From contig OX485803.1 of assembly GCA_950295325.1 (NCBI GenBank), positions 6,884,001 through 6,948,000 of the forward strand: 64,000 bases of DNA, written 5' to 3'. Source of the DNA: Polytrichum commune (taxonomy: Eukaryota; Streptophyta; Polytrichopsida; Polytrichales; Polytrichaceae). A program made the position numbers and the translations under genes. The notes under the pieces were generated by a model. That model was not told where the DNA came from. It did no database searches and saw nothing but the letters and a program-made list of their open reading frames with translations. This document shows, in pieces, positions 23,228 through 35,443 of this stretch (position 1 is its first letter; every line of letters starts with the position of its first letter).

Positions 23228-24501
23228 CAATGATGGCTAGGGTGAACCAGTAGGTACACTCGTACCTTCGGGGGATGAAGGCCTCGCGGATGACACTGAA
23301 AACTTCATCCTTCTTTATGGGGAAGCCCGCTTGACTACAAATCCCATATTGAGTGCACTTCGCCTTCAAGGTCTAAAATCCAATATATATGTGCACTTCC
23401 AATTAGTAAATAAGCAATTCATTGGGATTTCATTCCGGAAGTGAAACCATCAATGAAGCATGTAATCAACTTGGAGGTCAAATAAAATTACAAAATCCTC
23501 ATTAAAATTGAGATTATAATTTTTTTGACTTACCATTTGAAATTGTCTTTGTCATTCTAAAATGACACTTAAATTTAGTGTGCTGATTTAGTATGTATAT
23601 TTTATAATATTTTAATAACGCCGCCTACTTTCACAAGTATTCCTAAATAAATAAATAAATAAACTACTGGAATTAATTAATTAATTAAATGTAATTACTG
23701 GAATTAATTAATTAATTAAATTGCTGAAATGAATTACTGGAATGAATTGGTTCAGTTAATTAAACATTATAATTAATTAGTCTTACTTTATTTGGTAAGC
23801 ACACTTTTCTGATTTATTTGGGCTTAAAAAGGATTCATCAGAATTAATTAAACTTAATGACATTAAATCACACTTAATTGGTTTGAATGTGTATGAATAC
23901 TTGTGAAAGTAGGCGGCGTTATTAAAATATTATAAAATATACATACTAAATCAGCACACTAAATTTAAGTGTCATTTTAGAATGACAAAGACAATTTCAA
24001 ATGGTAAGTCAAAAAAATTATAACCTCAATGTTAATGAGGATTTTGTAATTTTATTTGACCTCCAAGTTGATTACATGCTTCATTGATGGTTTCACTTCC
24101 GGAATGAAATCCCAATGAATTGCTTATTTACTAATTGGAAGTGCACATATATATTGGATTTTAGACCTTGAAGGCGAAGTGCACTCAATATGGGATTTGT
24201 AGTCAAGCGGGCTTCCCCATAAAGAAGGATGAAGTTTTCAGTGTCATCCGCGAGGCCTTCATCCCCCGAAGGTACGAGTGTACCTGCTGGTTCACCCTAG
24301 CCAGCAGTTAGTTACAAATGAACCGGTTGAGTTTGAGAAATAACCAGTTGAAGTTGGAGGCTGCATGAGAATTACCGATCTTTTTTAGAGGAATTTATAG
24401 AATATACCCCATTTTAATAAAGGAAAACCGGAGGATGTCAACATGTAACCGGTTGGACTTGCAAACACTAGAATTATGCCCAAAAATCTCCCCGATCACT
24501 A
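23228..24501. mobile_element. hAT-type MITE, family B, copy 4, carrying a 1.07-kb palindrome
   Basis: The element starts CAATGAT and ends TCTCCCCGATCACTA. An exact 8-bp duplication, GTAGTAAT, flanks the whole (23220-23227, 24502-24509). Between the first 7 bp and AGCAGTTAGTTAC of a normal B element lies a large palindrome (23234-24303), which replaces about a dozen bases of the usual left end. At 1274 bp it is about six times the family length. Confidence 0.8.
23234..24303. repeat. Long near-perfect palindrome with captured exon-like sequence
   Basis: Two 409-bp arms (23234-23642 and 23895-24303) are complementary with only a handful of mismatches, around a 252-bp AT-rich spacer of AATTAATT and AAATAAAT repeats. 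The outer ~140 bp of each arm is GC-balanced. Read on the plus strand at 24165-24302 it is open for 46 codons (including KKDEVFSVIREAFIPRRY) and is preceded by TTTTAG, a possible splice acceptor. I do not recognise the protein. A transcript through this region would form a very long double-stranded hairpin. Confidence 0.85.
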
Positions 24502-24509
24502 GTAGTAAT

Positions 24510-27500
24510 CGGTCATTACCCTTTGGATACCCATGGTGATCCGTGCTTACCCTTATATATCTTAAGGATTATATAAAGGGTAACCTAATTAACCTTACCT
24601 AGGATAACCGTTAACGTTTTGAAGGATAACTGTTGACGTTTTGAAGGACAACTTTAACACTAATTGCTAGGGTTTAGGGTTTCACTCAATGTTGAATGTG
24701 GGAATTTCATGGATAAATTTTGAGGTTAGAAGGGGATTTATCCAAAGGATCTTGAAACATGGAAAATGAGTTATTTCGAAAGAAAAAAATGGGCATGAAT
24801 GATCTTTTGAAATTTTAAATCTAAAGCAATTGATGAAAGGGATGCACAAGAAAAGGCCATCTTTTATTCCATCAAAAGAACTCCGCTTTTACATGAACAC
24901 CCAAAATAATTCACTTTTACCAAAATAAACATCATTGATGTTCATGCAAAGTTTGCTTTGGAGTGGCAACCATTGAGTTGAGTCAACACCCTCACATGAT
25001 CTCCCAACACAACAAAAACATGACTACTTCCCACTTTGATAGTTTTCTACACATTCTAGTCATCTTCGAATTGCATGAACCAAGTACCTATGGGTGAATA
25101 TCTATGTTGGCTTGATGTTTTGTAGTTATTTTTTGATTGCAAATGAATGAGCTAGGTGGGGCTAATGTAGGGGAAAAATCATCAATCGACCAAGAAATGG
25201 TTACTTGGGAAGTTAGGGGTTAAATGCCCAACATTGTTTTCAACCCCTAAACGCTTCTAGAGACTAGCATGTTCACACTAATTGTGTAGTCTCTCTTTAT
25301 ATTGGATCACGGATGATATTGATCTTCATTAAACTCTTTCCAATTGTTATTCTGTGTTCATATGTCAAGAATGTGTTGCAAGACAACTAGCTCTCAATAA
25401 CTACCCAACACTCACATTCCCAAATATATATTTACGTTGTACAATTTTGAAATATTGTATCTATGAGAGAACCATAAACCGGGTTCCAAAAGAGCTGTTG
25501 GGATTACACTTCAACTATTTCAGTACTAGCATTGGTCAAGCCTCATCTTAATTTGAAGATAGATTGGAGGCTATGAAAATATAATTGTGTTGAGCCGTAC
25601 CATGTGAATATGAAAGATCGTAGAATGTACATTGTACGAATGTTGCCCCATGTTACCACCTTGCATGGAAGATCGCCAAGCTTCGAAAAGTACATAGTAC
25701 ATCTCTAAACTAGACATTCAACTTAATTTTGTCCACAATAATCATCTTTGACTATGTGGAGTCAAAAAATAATTTAATTTCTAGCTCAAGTAGAGAAATA
25801 ATTTGAAAAGAGGTAGATTTGAGTTAGCCATTCAATTAAATGTGACATTTTAGGCCATAAGCTAGGAGTTATATAAAAAAATATTTTAAAAGGCCATAGT
25901 CTGATAGAAGTGGACATGATCTTTCATTCCCACACTGCTGTTGGAGAAGGTATCTAAGAGGAGTAGTCTAAGAGGAGAGGGGAGAGCCCAAACCTCCAAT
26001 ATCATAACTTTCTTGAATATTTTGTCTTTGAAAATGAATTGAATTAAATTATCAAATACAACTTGTGTCTTAGCACATTTGTGTGGGATAGATAATTGCA
26101 AGGCAATTGTCTGGAGCTCATAGCAACTTAAGTGAATTCAAGGTGTTTATACTGGATTGCAAGTCGTGTATCTCCTTCTTTGATTTATAATCAATTGTAA
26201 TATCTCAAGTTTGCAAGGAGTGATTCTTTTGTCATAAGTACTAACTCACATAGTCAATAATCATTGAGAGATTGCCTAATTGAACTCTCATTGTATGACC
26301 ACACTATTGTCAGTGATGAAAGAAATTGAGAGATTCGTGACTCGGAGAAGCAAGTTAGTGGGTTGGTGCGGGACTGGTAATCGAACGTCTCCAGCGGGAG
26401 TGATTTACAGGAGTGGAAAACAAACTCAGGGAGACAAGAGACTCTGTGAATAAGTCTGAGGTAGTGAGAATTGAACGGAGCCACGGGCAATAGTCAGAAC
26501 TGCTCACTGAGGGTAGGGGACTAACATTATTCAATTATCACATAGGTTAACTTCGATGGTGAAACTCAAGTAGATTACCATTACCGTTTGTGCCATGATC
26601 TAAGTTGAGAGGGAATTGAAGACATTGTTGGCCTAACAATTGGCATACCCCCTCACTTTGAGCAATTGTTTGGTGTCATTGTAAGATGTTGTGGGAAATT
26701 TCATGCCTCAAGGATAAGCGGCAGTGAACAATGAGTCTTAGAAGAGGAAGAAACAATAGTCTTTGTTTAACAATTTTGAGCCATTGGTATTCTCCCATCA
26801 TTCCCCCGTAGGGAGGGAAGGGACTAGCTAGATGAGACCCTAGGTTGTGAGAGCAAAGAAGAGACGGAGAAGATGAATAGTTTTGAAGCCTAAATCTCGA
26901 TTGATGGACACAATGATAACTTTGACCAAAACCAGGTAAAAAACCATTGCCGCACAATATAATGAAACAATCATTTTTTAAGGAAAATGGAAAATCACGA
27001 AAGGATAACTGCACTGCCATTTTCAAGTTACATCAAAAGGCTAATTAATTCAAGATTATTGACAACACCAAAGTGCCCTTTAACTTTGGTAAAGAGACTA
27101 AAATCGAATACTACATGCAAGACAAGTAACTATGATTGTGCCTTTGCTTGAGCACCGCATGAGGCTCAATTATAATGAATTCAATGCCAGACAATTGCAT
27201 GGGTAAATAGTGTGAGATTGAGTGACCGTCACAATTGCATGTACTAACATTGAGAGATTTTGAAGTTTTTACCTTTAAATCATCACCTAATTGTCAATTC
27301 AAACCCGAAATGATATGAAATAACCATGTATTTTCCTTAAACAAATTTATTTGAGACACTTGGATGATACACAAATCACTTTTTAAGTATTCCCTAAGTA
27401 TTTCCATGGGTTTCTTTGTAACCAAAATCCAAACAACAAACTCACATAAATAGCCTTGCAATCACTGGGTGGCAACCATAGTAAGTTACACAAGACGCTT

Positions 27501-27689
27501 GATGCTAAGGTAACCACACCTATTTTGGACAGTTTGGTGAATTTGGGTTCTTGGAGTGATCTAATTGATGTGCCGATTATGTCATTTAAACAACCTTTCA
27601 AAATGATTTTGGATTTCCTTCAAAAGCCATTCACTTTAAAATATTTCAATCATATTTCAATTTCTTATGGAGTTTCTATGTCAAAAGTT
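24510..27689. other. Anonymous AT-rich sequence
   Basis: Contains a telobox-like TAGGGTTTAGGGTTT near 24666. No gene or element with ends could be recognised. Frames of 65-116 codons on either strand lack family features. Confidence 0.35.
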
Positions 27690-28030
27690 TCCATGCCCCA
27701 TTTTGGTCAAATAAGGGCATCCATTTGTGCTACCCATCTTGGTTATATCCCACCTTTTGCATGAGATCAAGTGCTTCTCAAAAGAAGTATTATGATCTTG
27801 CATGATCTAACTTCATGATTGTGAGAATTTGGGACCAAAAATAACAATGCCACACTTGCTTCCAATTCATTGTATGGATATAGTTCATTGGGGTATAAAT
27901 TTGGCAAATTCATGGCCTTGCCTATGTTTGGAGTCTCCAGTCACTTGTTCAAGGTAGAGGCATACAACCCTGGCAATGACCTAGTTTCGGCACATGTTTC
28001 TAGTCCCTTTAAGGGCTACTACTTCCCCTT
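27690..28030 (+). repeat. Dispersed repeat family M, copy 2
   Basis: Shares GGGCATCCATTTGTG, CTTTTGCATG, TGAGAAT..GGGACCA, TTGCTTCCAAT and TTGGCAAATTCATGGC-like strings with the 33.27-kb copy, and the inverse of the 17.82-kb copy. Ends undefined. Confidence 0.5.
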
Positions 28031-29388
28031 GAAGAAGGTAACCCCCTCCCCCATACAATTAGCTTACCGCACCATCACATCCCCATTTTAATAAGTGATC
28101 ATTGTCCCTGGCTTTAGATAGTCGAGCTTTAGGTTTGACATACAAGATATCATATTTGATTCTAGTGAGCTTGTCCTTGGACAATGTGAGATTGCCATTC
28201 AACTCACTAACCAAGGTAATCTTGTAGAGTTTGGATCCATTCACTTCAACAAATCACAATATAGAGAGTTGTAATGGATTTCCTTCATGCTCATCTAAAG
28301 CATGTCTTAATTCATATTCAATGCTTGATACCATTGTCACTAAATGTCATCAAATACTATAAGCTCAACATGAATGTCTTCTGCTCGGACTAGGTTCATT
28401 GAACCTATATGGTTCATTAATATTTTCCGCACTTCCAAGAACGTGATTAGAATCACATTCTTTCTCCTCCCCCATTTCTCTATAAAGTTGTGCCTCCATG
28501 TGTCTCTCATGCTCCCAAGGAGTTGTCCACCAGCATCTAGGCAAGGTCTTCATCGGCTTCATCCTTAGTTGTGGACATATTGCTTGTGTGTCAACAAAGC
28601 CCTCATGTAGTGTTGCCACAAATCGCTCATTTGTCAAAATACTCGTGTAAATCCCAAATTTGCAAAAGGGACATTTCCATCAAGCTCAAGGTAAGACCAA
28701 ATGTGAGTTTATTTATTATGATCTTTATTGAAACTTTGACCCTTAGGATCAACCTCACATTATGCAATTCTAGCCAATGTACCAACACTTTCTACTAGAT
28801 CACAACCATCATATGTCCTCTTGTTTTGTATCAGACCTCCAACTTTACTAAAGAATACTTCAAAAACATTAAAACCTACAATACTCACTGGTACTCGTAA
28901 ATGAGAAGACCAATCCCTAAACAATTTAACAAGAAACACTACATAGTGGCATGAAATTTGAACATGAACATAAAGGTCTTTCCCCCTTTCATCCTTAACC
29001 CTAAATCTTAGGAATAAATGTGGTTCACATATTGGATGAAATATTATTTGGAGCTCTTGTAGATTACACTTCATTATAATTGACTACAGAACTAAAGGTA
29101 GAATGGTAACTACGATTACATAAATAATACGCCTAGTATATTTACAAAATTAGAATAAAGAATAAAGAATACCCGTACCTTATGTATATTTTGCAACCCC
29201 TAGGCATAATCAATACCCTTTTTGTGCACCCACATGGGCCATATTGAGTGCATCATCCCCTTTCAAATGTCATCCTCTGATGACTCAGTCGATGTTATGT
29301 GACGATTCTAGGGGGTGACAGTGTGAGAAATTCAATGCTACGGGTGTAGGAGCACATGGAAGGAGGAAATGGTGGTGGGGGAGAGGAG
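28031..29388. other. Anonymous sequence with one longer minus-strand frame
   Basis: A 104-codon frame at 28760-29074 (minus) has a protein-like composition (RFRVKDERGKDLYVHVQI) but no recognisable family and no supporting splice context. No other feature seen. Confidence 0.3.
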
Positions 29389-29597
29389 CAGTGATCGGGG
29401 AGATTTTTGGACATAATTAATCAGTTGAGATCCTAGTGTTTGCAAGTCCAACCGATTACATATTGACATCCTCCGGTTTTCCTTTATTAAATTGAAGTAT
29501 ATTCTATAAATTCCTCTAAAATGATCAGTAATTTTCCTACAGTCTCCAACTTCAACCGATTCATTTGTAACTAACTGCCGGTTCTCCCCGATCATTG
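29389..29597. mobile_element. hAT-type MITE, family B, copy 5 (inverse), best-preserved ends
   Basis: Ends CAGTGATCGGGGAGA and TCTCCCCGATCATTG are near-perfect inverted repeats. An exact 8-bp duplication, GAGAGGAG, flanks the 209-bp element (29381-29388, 29598-29605). This copy defines the family boundaries used for the others. Confidence 0.9.
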
Positions 29598-30001
29598 GAG
29601 AGGAGGAGGTGATAAGTCCCCAATGACTTCTTTCTACACATGGTTCTACTCCAGTGGCTACTGTTCTAGTACACTCAACCATGACACCTCTTACCATATG
29701 GAACATCAAACATGAACCCCTTGACTCTAAGACCCAAACGAGCAGGCCATCTGTGGAGGTGACAGAAGAAGGAGTTGTAATTGTTTTTGAAGAATATAGT
29801 AGGAGGAAAAGGCAGACAAGCACAAGTTATCCTACTCGGCGTTAAGGACCACAATTTCATTGCGGCCTTATCCAACGAAAAAGAGAAAGACCTTGTTCAT
29901 TGTAAGAGATAGGTTTCGAAACAAGACATCATGTTACTACACTCTTGTGAAATCCGAGAAATTGGGTATGGTGGGCGACTACAATGCCAGGAAGTCTAAG
30001 G

Positions 30002-30134
30002 GCCACTTCACACATGAGCCAAGAGCCGTGACCTTGTAATGGTGAGGACCCTTGACTCTCATCCAAAGGCCGTACCATGGGTGTTGGGAAAGCCATTTTA
30101 TGTAGTCTTTGGCCCTCAAGCGTAGTGTGAAGTG
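30002..30134. mobile_element. Small MITE-like element, family J
   Basis: Begins GGCCACTTCACACATGAG and ends CTCAAGCGTAGTGTGAAGTG, an inverted pair. Related ends occur at about 30510-30615, 39063-39120 and 40050-40188. No clear target duplication. Confidence 0.5.
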
Positions 30135-30254
30135 AGAATGAACCATGTTGCGGGACCATTGCATATTTTGTTGGCGGAAAAAGAGGGGAGGGTTTGGTTT
30201 AATATAATATGTCTCCAAGTTTATCAATTTAAGATAACTACTTGGTGGTGTTTG

Positions 30255-30338
30255 TCTGTCCTGGAATCTGTCCTGGAATCTGTCTTGGAATCTGTCCTGG
30301 AATCTGCCATGCAGTCTGTCCTGAAATCTGTCCTGCTG
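30255..30338. repeat. 12-bp minisatellite, seven units
   Basis: Units of TCTGTCCTGGAA, the last three diverged. Being a multiple of three bases, the repeat keeps several frames open artificially on both strands. Confidence 0.9.
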
Positions 30339-30357
30339 GAAAAAATATTAAAAAAGT

Positions 30358-30428
30358 CATGGTCTCCCGAAATTTGCGTCAAGCCCACCTCTTGGAGGTG
30401 GGCCTGACGCAAATTCCGGTAGACCATG
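30358..30428. repeat. Tight hairpin, 34-bp arms and 3-nt loop
   Basis: The left arm CATGGTCTCCCGAAATTTGC then GTCAAGCCCACCTC pairs with the right arm GAGGTGGGCCTGACGCAAAT then TCCGGTAGACCATG with three mismatches. A related, more decayed copy (CCACCTCTGGGAGGTAGG, GGGAGACCATGG) lies at about 39897-39943. It is probably a foldback MITE core. Confidence 0.75.
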
Positions 30429-30509
30429 CTCCCTTATCCACAACTAGCCATGTAGGACTCCATGTAGACTTTTCATCCACGAACTTTTCTTTGGGCCTTT
30501 AGGCCTTCA

Positions 30510-30615
30510 CCTCCTAGTGTGAAGTGAACTTGGACGGTCTCCACCTTTTCGACCAATGAGAGCTCTTACATTGCCATGGTCAAGGGCCTTCAGCCTTGTG
30601 TGTGAAGTGGCCCTA
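30510..30615. mobile_element. Small MITE-like element, family J, second copy
   Basis: Ends CACCTCCTAGTGTGAAGTG and TTGTGTGTGAAGTGGCCC share the family J terminus, here both in the same outward sense, so the copy may be compound or truncated. Confidence 0.35.
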
Positions 30616-31237
30616 AGGAGAGAACAAGGTAAATGCTCGAAGAGATGGAGAGAAAATGGGAGGAGGATATGGAGGCCATGAGGGAACAAATCTGAAAGGC
30701 GGAAAAGGCCGACATGTCTAGGATGAAGGAAGAGCTTAGAAAAAAGTTGATGCAGCAAGCCTGAATCTTCCCCAAACATTGACATGCAAAATTGTTCTCT
30801 CAATTCATTGCATGCTAGAAATTCATGCAAGGTCTCCCCCAGCCTTCAGTAGCTCCCATTTCCTTTTAGTTTTCCGTCCAACTTTAGGCTGCTTGGTCTA
30901 AGCCTTCCCTCAAATTTTCCTAATTCTTCACCGCAACCCATCCCTCTAGTACTCCAACCATCAGTTACAGTATTGAAGAATTTCCTCCTAGCTCAAAAGC
31001 ATTGAAAAGATGGTATTTGAGTTCTCAACATGTGACTCCAACTGCTGCTTATTTCTTTAAAGTGCCCATCAACGATTTCATACTTATGATTCTTCACCTT
31101 TTACTAGATGGCTCAAAGTACCCATGTGAATAGAAATCAATCCCAAGGTGTTTGGTTTCATGAATTATCTCAATCAATCAAGAAGAACAATGTTTCCTAG
31201 ATCTTTTGGTGATGCTAGTTTCATAGTGTAAAGAAAT

Positions 31238-31641
31238 CTAGGGTTGGTTCACACAGGGTCCCAAGTCCCAAGTCCCACTCATGTCAGCAAGTCCCAACAT
31301 GGTGACAAAGTCCCAACTTGTGAGCCTCAAGTAATCACTAAAATACAATTAAATATCATGAAAGTTGGATCTTACTTATTTATGCAAAAATATTCACGGG
31401 ACTTGGGTTGAGAGTTGGGTCTAGCTTTTTGCTTGACCCAACTCACAACACAAGTCCCAAGCCTCACCTCCAAAAAATGTTGCCATGTAGGCATCCATGT
31501 CATACGTGGGACTTAAGACTTGGGACCCCATGTGAAGTGGTAAATCCCAACTTCCATGCTCTCAACGGTTGAGATTGCACGGATTGACCTCATGTGACTT
31601 GGGACTTAAGACTTGGGACCTTGTGTGAACCGGCCCCTTAG
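31238..31641. mobile_element. MITE, family I (GGTTCACAC type), copy 1
   Basis: Starts CTAGGGTTGGTTCACACAGG and ends TTGTGTGAACCGGCCCCTTA then G, inverted repeats of about 20 bp. Inside the ends lie iterated AAGTCCC/GGGACTT units. 404 bp, non-coding. No convincing target duplication. Confidence 0.7.
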
Positions 31642-33269
31642 TATCACGTGCACTAATTTCCCACACGCACCGTTAGCCCTCCCTCACTAATCAGGAGAAT
31701 CAATGTAGTAAATTGTCAGCCGGATGAGAAAAAAATCCGATTCGATCCAATGGCAGAAGTTGTGAATGGAATTGGAGGTACCCAAAACATGGATACATAC
31801 CTCACTGCGGTCCGATGTGACCCTAAACTACCGGATGATAGTGGATAGGTACCCTAAACCGAAGTGAGTGGTTGGCGGTTCGATTCCTAGCTGTGAAATC
31901 TTCTCTTTACTTGTCGGAAAAACTAGCTAAGTGGCTATGCGCCTCCTATGTTCCAAAAAAAATACACACTTTACTTATTTTGCACAAGATTTGTCCTTCA
32001 TGATCACCTCCAGCTTGCCATATACATGGGGCTCACCACCAAATAGACCTTGTCATAAAAATAGACCTTGCCCTTAAGTTATGAGGGAAACTGTCCACAT
32101 TTGGTGATGGGATGATGTGTCCCGTAGTATGGCCTCCAATGATGGCATAGCAATATTAGCACCGCCACTTTTGGCCCATTCAAAATGGCTTTTAGGGTTT
32201 CAATTTTACATTATAATTCTCACCTGTATTAGGTTGTTTCTAATTTTTTGTTTCTGTTTTTATATCCAGGGAAATGGAATAGCTGCACTAAATATTGTCT
32301 TTATTGTCACAGGGTAGTTTATGTCACTCTGGTAACTTTTCTAATGACATTTTTTATGAGTGAGTTCACAAGTACTGTCATGGATGATTGAAAGTTGGAT
32401 GAAATCCATGCCAGTTATTGCATTGAATAACTTTGGTATATTTTGCATCCTAACATTTTTGTGATGAAATATTGGCATGGATGATTAAAATTCAGTTGAA
32501 AAATCACTTAGTAAGTACTAAGTGACAGTATTTGTGACATTCTAAATCTATAGTGTCAAAGTGTTCTTTTTTCTTTTTTCCAAAGAGTGACAAATAATAT
32601 AATTAATGTTAGGATACCAATTAGTGTTGGTGACACTAGTACACATGTAGTTTACAATTAGTATTGAGTAAGACAAATAGAGTGGGGTGCAAGCACAATA
32701 AAGTGGACATTTCTTGATCCTTGCACAAGTTCAAGTAAAAGTGTTTCAAATAACTGTGAAAAATTCATAAACATTTAAAAAGCATGTTGATCTACAAAGC
32801 CAAGCAATGTTGAAAAAAAAATCTCAGGAAAAAAAAAAAAAAAATTATAAAAAAAATCTACATATTTAGATGAGGGTGCAAGTGGTGTGCAAGTGATGTT
32901 GTTGAACAAGTATTTGTCAAAAGAATTGTTTACAATACAAAAAATTACATTGAATTGATGATTTTCTACAAAATAAAATAAAAACATTGGATGACGATGA
33001 CCTCAAATTTATAATGATTTCAAGGAATATCATATGAAGAAAATTAAGTTTAAAATAGTTAAGGTCATGAAATTTACATCCAAAACTAGATCTAGCCATT
33101 CCAAATCTACCAAAGGTATCCACACTTATTCCAAACACTTGGCGAGTTTAGGTACATACTTAGGGTAGATCCAATTTATATGCCAATAATGTTGTTGGGA
33201 ATAGCAATCATTCAAAGTGGATCCAGAATCCATGAAACTCAAGACGTTGAGTCATATCTCAATTTCTTA
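31642..33269. other. Anonymous sequence with decayed family H fragments and A-rich tracts
   Basis: TTAGTGTTGGTGACACTAG near 32621 resembles family H interiors. A-rich tracts lie at about 32815-32860. A GGTTCGATTCC box is followed, not preceded, by TAGCTAAGTGGC (31877-31935). No gene recognised. Confidence 0.35.
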
Positions 33270-33600
33270 CAAATGTTACAAGTGAAAAGGTCATGTGACC
33301 CATTGTGGTCACATGGATTGGGCATCCATTTGTGGTGACCATCTTGCCATCTTCAAGGTAGGATCCGGGTATGCTCCAAGCTTTTGCATGGGATAAATTG
33401 ATTTGTGAATGACCTATTATAATCTTGTTTAACACCTCAGTCACGATGTTGAGAATATGGGACCACGAGTTACATGTCACAGTTGCTTCCAATGCTTATA
33501 TATAGGTGTTTGGAGTGTAGAATTAGCAAACCCATGGCTTGACTATGTTGGAGCCTCCATGTACTCTCTTATTCATGTCACTATGTGCTACACAATGGAC
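33270..33600 (+). repeat. Dispersed repeat family M, copy 3
   Basis: Matches the 27.69-kb copy through GGGCATCCATTTGTG, CTTTTGCATGGGA, GAGAATATGGGACCA and GTTGCTTCCAAT, and continues to CCCATGGCTTGACTATG. Ends undefined. Confidence 0.5.
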
Positions 33601-34442
33601 TTGCTATGTGTGCACATACGATATGGTATGTCTCCACTTGGTTTTCATGTATTAGGGATCATATAACATATGCTTTTTGCGTCCGATGTACCCTTCGTTG
33701 AGTATTGATTTTAGGTGTCCACAATGGGTCACAAACGTATATAGATGTGCCTCCTTTAGTGGGACTCAAAACGTGAACTCATAATGTGTGTCAAACTAAA
33801 GTTGTTGAACTTATTTTGAAAACTTTGACAATTTTGGGTACTGAGAGTGATACATTATTTATGTCAATTTCCTATTTGGGTTGGCTTTTTGAAGTCAATT
33901 TGGAGCATGGAGACCACATGACTCATAGTATTTAAATCACATAGCAATTTTGTGCACAATCTTCTAGTTGAAGTGTTCCGAAACCCATTGGTTGGCCAAG
34001 ACTGGCCACATAGGTTTGTGGTTGGTTCACCCCATCTCGATCTTGCTACACCAATTTGTGGAATTTGATGCTAATTATGGGTTCAAATTGGCTACTATAT
34101 ATTCAACTTAATCACAATGTAGATTGCATTTTCACCTTAATTAAGATTGGTGGGGACCAACTCAAAGGATCACTTATCTAGCCTTATCCCATAATGTTCA
34201 AATTATGGAGCGTTGTTTGCTGAATTGCAACATTTAAAATGTTGAAGGGTGAATTCCACCTTCGCTTCAATAGAGTCTTCACCAAAGTCAATACAACATG
34301 AGACAAACTTCTTCCAAAATGTTTTTAATTTGTATTAAACCAAACAACACCCTCCATTATATAGATGTCAACATGCTATCCATCTAGATATTGCCCTACC
34401 CTTTGTGGGATGAGGGATTGTCATGAGGGGATTGAAAAACCT

Positions 34443-34791
34443 TACTAAATATGATATTTAGTGTCTTGCTCAACACTAATTGTAAACGCAGTATAGTGTC
34501 ACCAACAATAAATGTTAACCCAACATTATTTGTCATTCTTTGTAAATATTTCGGGGGATTATAGATTTCCATTGCATTTACACTTACCAAGTGATTCTTC
34601 ATCCAAATTTCAATCATCCATGACAAAATTTCATCACAAGTTGCTGACAAGAGAAGGTAGGGTTTGGGCCAATGGATGAACTCATCCATCATTCATGAAA
34701 ATATTTGTTCACTTATTCATAAGAAGCATCATCCAAAAGGTTACCATATTGGCATTAAATAGCATATGACACTAAATAGCATATTTAGTGT
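34443..34791. mobile_element. MITE, family H
   Basis: Left end ACTAAATATGATATTTAGTG, right end ACTAAATAGCATATTTAGTG, both partly palindromic. The interior has GCTCAACACTAATTG as in the 22.2-kb copy. Confidence 0.65.
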
Positions 34792-34807
34792 AGTTAATTC
34801 CCTCCCA

Positions 34808-34906
34808 AATTAATAAAGAAAAATTGAAAGCTCACAACCTGTAACCGGTTGGACTTGGAAACACTAGAAGTATGACCAATTATACCCAAAAATCTCTCCA
34901 AACACA
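34808..34906. mobile_element. hAT-type MITE, family B, truncated copy 6
   Basis: Only the right half of a B element is present (CTGTAACCGGTTGGACTTGG, ACACTAGAAG, CCCAAAAATCTCTCC). Confidence 0.6.
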
Positions 34907-35443
34907 TCCCAATTTACAATAATGATTCAATTTTCAAGATTATGGTAGAAATGTCTCCTACATACTCCTTTAGTCTACCCTCGATAATTGTTTACACTTC
35001 ATTAGGAGAGGAATGAACTCAAAAGGTGCCCACGAGTTTGGTCCCAAAAAAGGATTTTCGGCTTCCTAATATTTTGTCTTCAAAACTCAACTAAAAACGA
35101 GGTTCGGCTCAAAGGTACTAGAACTGGAACCACTAAACTATTGACACGTTAGGGTGTGGACTTGTCATGACGTAGTCCTCTAGTACTTGTGATGTTGCCG
35201 TGACCTCCACTATGTACTTCCGGAGTCACATCGGTAAGGTTGAGTACGCTAAGCACGACTCCATTGGCTCGGACCCATGGTCCAAAACCATGTGGCACCT
35301 TATGTGCCATGTGAGCTCGTGGGTACGCCCTTGTACTATGGGACTTGGGATATTAAGAATCTATTTTTTCGGTTATTCCAAGGGCAACAACCTTTGGAGT
35401 TCATTCCTCCCCTAATGTGGAGCAAGGAAATTTGTAACACTTA

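Noticed and set aside
28760-29074. 104-codon minus-strand frame as a gene
   Set aside because: Protein-like composition but no recognisable family, no clear start context and no splice partners; not strong enough to list as a CDS.
29338-29823. 161-codon minus-strand open frame
   Set aside because: It reads straight through the 29389-29597 MITE, so a real protein is unlikely; no motif found.
30132-30502. Frames of 67-91 codons across the 12-bp minisatellite
   Set aside because: The repeat unit is a multiple of three, so it keeps several frames open; the hairpin lies in the same frames.
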